In this document: positions 60,889 through 64,000 of the stretch, piece by piece
Layout of the letters: the number at the start of each line of letters is the position of its first letter
Position numbering within the stretch: position 1 is the first letter of the stretch
Made by a program: the position numbers and the translations under genes
NCBI RefSeq assembly: GCF_900187065.1
Contig: NZ_LT906483.1
Location: forward strand, 4,464,001 to 4,528,000
Direction: 5' to 3'
Length of the DNA stretch: 64,000 nucleotides
Source of the DNA: Mycolicibacterium thermoresistibile
Lineage (GTDB): Bacteria > Actinomycetota > Actinomycetes > Mycobacteriales > Mycobacteriaceae
Notes under the pieces: model-generated
The model's database searches: none
What the model was told of the DNA's origin: nothing
What the model saw: the letters and a program-made list of their open reading frames with translations, nothing else

Positions 60889-62277
60889 GTGTCTGCTGTG
60901 ACGACCGATGCGCGGGCCGCGCATGCGGCGGGGGTGCGACGGCTGCTGGAGAGTTACCGCGCCATCCCGCCGGATGCGACGGTGCGGCTCGCCAAACCCA
61001 CCTCGAACCTGTTCCGCGCGCGTGCCAAGAACACCGTCAGAGGCCTCGACGTGTCCGGGTTGACCGACGTCATCGCGGTGGATCCGCAGACCCGCACCGC
61101 CGAGGTGGCCGGTATGTGCACCTACGAGGATCTGGTCGCCGCCACCTTGCCGTATGCGCTGGCGCCGCTGGTGGTTCCGCAGTTGAAGACGATCACCCTC
61201 GGGGGCGCCGTCACCGGTCTCGGCATCGAATCCACCTCGTTCCGCAACGGTTTACCGCATGAGTCGGTGCTGGAGATGGACGTGCTGACCGGTGCCGGCG
61301 AGGTGCTCACCACCTCCCCCACCCGGCATCCCGACCTGTTCCGGGCGTTTCCGAATTCCTATGGCACGCTGGGTTATGCGGTTCGGCTGAAGATCGAGCT
61401 GGAGCCGGTCCGGCCGTTTGTCGCGATCAGACATCTGCGGTTCGGGTCGGTGCCCGACCTGGTCGCGGAGATGGACCGCATCATCGCGGCCGGCGAGTAT
61501 GACGGCATCCCCGTCGACTACCTCGACGGCGTGGTGTTCAGCGCCCAAGAGAGTTATCTGACACTGGGTTTCAAGACCACCACGCCGGGCCCGGTGAGCG
61601 ACTACACCGGACAGCAGATCTACTACCGGTCCATCCAGCACGCCGAGGGAGTCAAGCACGACCGGCTCACCATCCACGACTACCTGTGGCGCTGGGATAC
61701 CGATTGGTTCTGGTGTTCAAGGGCTTTCGGCGCGCAGCACCCGACGATCAGACGGCTCTGGCCACGCCGGCTGCGGCGCAGCAGCTTCTACTGGAAACTG
61801 ATCTCCTACGATCAGCGGTTCGGCATCGCCGACCGCATCGAGCGGTGGAACGGGCGGCCCCCGCGCGAACGGGTGGTGCAGGACATCGAGGTGCCGCTGG
61901 AACGGTGTGCGGAGTTCATCGACTGGTTCCTCGAGTACATCCCGATCGAGCCGATCTGGTTGTGCCCGCTGCGGTTGCGGTCCACCGATCCGGACGGGGT
62001 CTGGCCGCTGTATCCGCTGCGTCCGGGCCGCACCTACGTCAACATCGGGTTCTGGTCCTCGGTGCCGGCCGGGGACACCGAGGGTGCCACGAACCGGTTG
62101 ATCGAACGCAAGGTCAGCGAACTCGACGGCCACAAATCGCTGTATTCCGACGCGTTCTACTCCCCCGACGAGTTCGATGAACTTTATGGTGGTGAGACGT
62201 ACAAGACCGTCAAGAAGACTTACGATCCCGATGGACGTCTTCTCGACCTGTATGCCAAGGCGGTGCTTCGACGATGA
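60889..62277 (+). CDS. FAD-binding oxidoreductase (fatty-acid modification pair)
   Basis: A 462-residue FAD_binding_4 protein related to DHCR24/alditol-oxidase-type enzymes; orthologue of Rv3719. The FAD-binding region has LTDVIAVDPQTRTAEVAGMCTYEDLV and TLGGAVTGLGIESTSFRNGL. The stop overlaps the next gene, a fatty-acyl methyltransferase, in ATGA. FAD oxidase/methyltransferase pairs of this kind make 10-methyl branched (tuberculostearic) acids in related actinobacteria, so a reductive step is plausible (inference). GTG 60889 lies six bases after TAGCGT. Confidence 0.85.
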   Translation: MSAVTTDARAAHAAGVRRLLESYRAIPPDATVRLAKPTSNLFRARAKNTVRGLDVSGLTDVIAVDPQTRTAEVAGMCTYEDLVAATLPYALAPLVVPQLKTITLGGAVTGLGIESTSFRNGLPHESVLEMDVLTGAGEVLTTSPTRHPDLFRAFPNSYGTLGYAVRLKIELEPVRPFVAIRHLRFGSVPDLVAEMDRIIAAGEYDGIPVDYLDGVVFSAQESYLTLGFKTTTPGPVSDYTGQQIYYRSIQHAEGVKHDRLTIHDYLWRWDTDWFWCSRAFGAQHPTIRRLWPRRLRRSSFYWKLISYDQRFGIADRIERWNGRPPRERVVQDIEVPLERCAEFIDWFLEYIPIEPIWLCPLRLRSTDPDGVWPLYPLRPGRTYVNIGFWSSVPAGDTEGATNRLIERKVSELDGHKSLYSDAFYSPDEFDELYGGETYKTVKKTYDPDGRLLDLYAKAVLRR

Positions 62278-63605
62278 CAACGTTCAAAGAACACCCCGGG
62301 TTCAAAGAACACCCCGGCCGGTTGGCAACCGACCGCAAACTCTCCCTGGCTGAGATCTTCGAGATCGTGGCCGACGGTGATCTGCCGATCCGGTTCACCG
62401 CCTACGACGGCAGCGCGGCCGGGCCGGAGGACGCGCGGCTGGGCATCGACCTGCTCGCTCCGCGCGGCACCACGTATCTGGCGACCGCGCCGGGCGATCT
62501 GGGGCTGGCCCGCGCCTACGTCTCCGGCGACCTCGAGCCGCGCGGGGTGCATCCCGGCGATCCGTACGAACTGCTCAAGACGCTGGATCAGGTGAGTTTC
62601 CGGCGTCCCCCGGCGCGGGTGCTGGCCCACATCGTCCGGTCCATCGGGTTCGAGCACCTCAAACCCATCGCACCGCCGCCGCAGGAGGCGCTGCCCCGCT
62701 GGCGCCGTATCGCGGAAGGGCTGCGGCACAGCAAGACCCGCGACGCCGAGGCGATCCACCACCACTACGACGTGTCGAACACCTTCTACCGGTATGTGCT
62801 CGGACCGTCGATGACCTACACCTGCGCCTGCTACCCGGACGCGGACGCGTCGCTGGAGGAGGCGCAGGAGAACAAGTACCGGTTGGTGTTCGAGAAGCTG
62901 CGGCTGCAGCCCGGTGACCGGCTGCTCGACGTCGGCTGCGGCTGGGGCGGCATGGTGCGCTACGCGGCCCGGCACGGGGTGAACGCGATCGGCGTGACGC
63001 TGTCGCGGGAGCAGGCGCTGTGGGGCCAGAAGGCGATCGCCGAGGAGGGTCTGGGCCAGCACGCCGAGATCCGGCACGGCGACTACCGCGATGTGGTCGA
63101 GACCGGGTTCGACGCGGTGTCCTCGCTCGGGCTCACCGAACACGTCGGGGTGCAGAACTATCCGGCCTACTTCCGGTTCCTGCAGTCCAAGCTGCGTCCC
63201 GGCGGTCTGCTGCTCAACCACTGCATCACCCGCCCGGACAACCGGTCGGCCGCGACGGCGGGCGATTTCATCGACCGGTACGTGTTCCCGGACGGTGAGC
63301 TGACCGGCTCGGGCCGGATCATCACCGAGGCCCAGAACGTCGGGCTGGAGGTGCTGCACGAGGAGAACCTGCGCCACCACTACGCGCTGACGCTGCGGGA
63401 CTGGTGCCGCAACCTCGTCGAGAACTGGGACGAGGCGGTCGCCGAGGTGGGGCTGCCGACGGCCAAGGTGTGGGGCCTGTACATGGCCGGCTCGCGGCTC
63501 GGGTTCGAGACCAACGTGGTGCAGCTGCACCAGGTGCTCGCCGTCAAACTCGACGAATCCGGGAACGACGGCGGGTTGCCGTTGCGGCCCTGGTGGACCC
63601 CGTGA
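62274..63605 (+). CDS. Cyclopropane-fatty-acyl-phospholipid synthase family methyltransferase
   Basis: A 443-residue SAM-dependent fatty-acyl methyltransferase, orthologue of Rv3720. It has HHYDVSNTFYRYVLG, MTYTCACY, the SAM motif LDVGCGWGGMVRYAA and LTEHVG, all typical of CFA synthases. The long N-terminal domain (to about 150) is as in E. coli Cfa. The first residues carry a duplicated FKEHPG from an 18-bp repeat. Coupled to the FAD oxidase by a four-base overlap. Confidence 0.93.
   Translation: MTTFKEHPGFKEHPGRLATDRKLSLAEIFEIVADGDLPIRFTAYDGSAAGPEDARLGIDLLAPRGTTYLATAPGDLGLARAYVSGDLEPRGVHPGDPYELLKTLDQVSFRRPPARVLAHIVRSIGFEHLKPIAPPPQEALPRWRRIAEGLRHSKTRDAEAIHHHYDVSNTFYRYVLGPSMTYTCACYPDADASLEEAQENKYRLVFEKLRLQPGDRLLDVGCGWGGMVRYAARHGVNAIGVTLSREQALWGQKAIAEEGLGQHAEIRHGDYRDVVETGFDAVSSLGLTEHVGVQNYPAYFRFLQSKLRPGGLLLNHCITRPDNRSAATAGDFIDRYVFPDGELTGSGRIITEAQNVGLEVLHEENLRHHYALTLRDWCRNLVENWDEAVAEVGLPTAKVWGLYMAGSRLGFETNVVQLHQVLAVKLDESGNDGGLPLRPWWTP
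62283..62318. repeat. 18-bp tandem repeat at the N-terminus of the methyltransferase
   Basis: Two 18-bp units (62283-62300, 62301-62318; one base different) encode FKEHPG twice, immediately after the start codon region. Confidence 0.92.
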
Positions 63606-63618
63606 CCGCTGCGCCGGT

Positions 63619-64000
63619 CTAGCGTTCGTCGATCGGACGGGCGCCGAGCTCGTTCTGCAGCAGTTCGAGGGCGACCTCTTCGGGGTCGCGGACCGGCGCG
63701 TCGGACGCCGCGTCGGCCGCGGCCTCGGCGAGCATGCTCTCCTCGTCGTCGGTCGGCTCGACCGGCGGCGTCGGCGACTCCGCCGGTGGCGGCGGTGGCG
63801 GGGGCGCGCCGGTCTCGCAGCGGATCTGCCAGTCCACCCCGAGCGCATCCTTGAGCGCCTCGCGGATCACGTCGGCGTTGCGCGGCTCGGTCAGCCGCCT
63901 GGCCAGCGGTGCCGACTCGTGGCTCAGCACCAGGGTGTTGCCTTCGACGGCCAGCACGGTGGCGCCGGCCAGCATCACCTCGGTGGTGCGGCTGCGTTCG
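63619..64000 (-). CDS. dnaX: DNA polymerase III subunit gamma/tau, C-terminal part
   Basis: The 3' end of dnaX, cut by the window edge. The visible frame reads RSRTTEVMLAGATVLAVEGNTLVLSHE..., continues through a Pro-rich linker, and ends LLQNELGARPIDER. It matches the tail of the mycobacterial DnaZX. The AAA+ domain lies outside the window. It is convergent with the methyltransferase, with a 13-base gap. Confidence 0.9.
   Translation of the reverse strand, partial: ERSRTTEVMLAGATVLAVEGNTLVLSHESAPLARRLTEPRNADVIREALKDALGVDWQIRCETGAPPPPPPPAESPTPPVEPTDDEESMLAEAAADAASDAPVRDPEEVALELLQNELGARPIDER

Overview
This is a chromosomal window from a high-GC mycobacterium (Mycolicibacterium type). Gene content and order follow the Mycobacterium tuberculosis Rv3661 to Rv3721c segment almost gene for gene: HAD phosphatase, acs, marP, nth, crp, the ArsA-like ATPase pair, whiB4, ponA2, the moxR block, glpK, egtABCDE, asd-ask, leuA, murT-gatD, recR, ami1, the cyclopropane synthase-like gene and dnaX. 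The EgtB active-site residues fall at exactly the numbers reported for the Mycobacterium thermoresistibile enzyme (H51, H134, H138, Y377, D416). The organism is therefore probably that species or a close relative (inference). No phage, insertion sequence or CRISPR array was seen.

Layout. 1-2.4 kb: two structured small RNAs, a 6C-type RNA on the minus strand and an Ms1-type RNA on the plus strand, flank a HAD phosphatase. 2.5-10.4 kb: acetyl-CoA synthetase, a secreted protease, a holin-like membrane protein, an alpha/beta hydrolase, and a minus-strand operon nth-thioredoxin-Nudix-marP. 10.5-15.8 kb: crp, a coupled three-gene unit (small DUF-type protein, RidA, metallo-beta-lactamase fold), two ArsA/GET3-like ATPases and whiB4. 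16-21.1 kb: ponA2, a metallophosphoesterase, a cysteine desulfhydrase-like PLP enzyme and tRNA-Pro(CGG). 21.4-25.5 kb: an accessory block with a heme-oxygenase-like diiron oxidase, a CDGSH-type Fe-S protein, an MTQ2-like methyltransferase, a catalase-fold protein, a small hydrophilic protein and an F420-dependent oxidoreductase. 25.5-33.5 kb: yqeY, then a six-gene DUF4129/DUF4350/MoxR/DUF58 block with divergent SpoIIM-like and RDD membrane genes. 33.5-39.3 kb: glpK, two methyltransferases, an acyltransferase and a glutamate-cysteine ligase relative.

39.3-44.8 kb holds the complete ergothioneine operon egtABCDE, with every gene overlapping the next. 44.9-49.9 kb carries a PknH-sensor-like secreted protein and a peroxide-defence group (ohr, katA, furA). 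A Pro/His-rich membrane protein and a DUF4185 secreted protein follow. 49.9-55.4 kb is amino-acid biosynthesis: asd, ask with an internal beta-subunit start, and leuA behind a leader-peptide attenuator, with a choloylglycine-hydrolase-like gene in between. 55.4-64 kb holds envelope and DNA-repair genes (DEDDh exonuclease, murT-gatD, recR, ybaB, ami1), a FAD oxidase/fatty-acid methyltransferase pair, and the 3' end of dnaX.

Themes. Redox and thiol homeostasis (ergothioneine, Ohr, KatA, WhiB4, thioredoxin, Cds1) and cell-wall remodelling (PonA2, MarP, MurT/GatD, Ami1) dominate. Many starts show a TANNNT box 6-7 bases before the start codon, the mycobacterial leaderless pattern. Short in-frame minisatellites repeatedly sit at protein termini. 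Two distant convergent gene pairs share the same palindromic terminator element.
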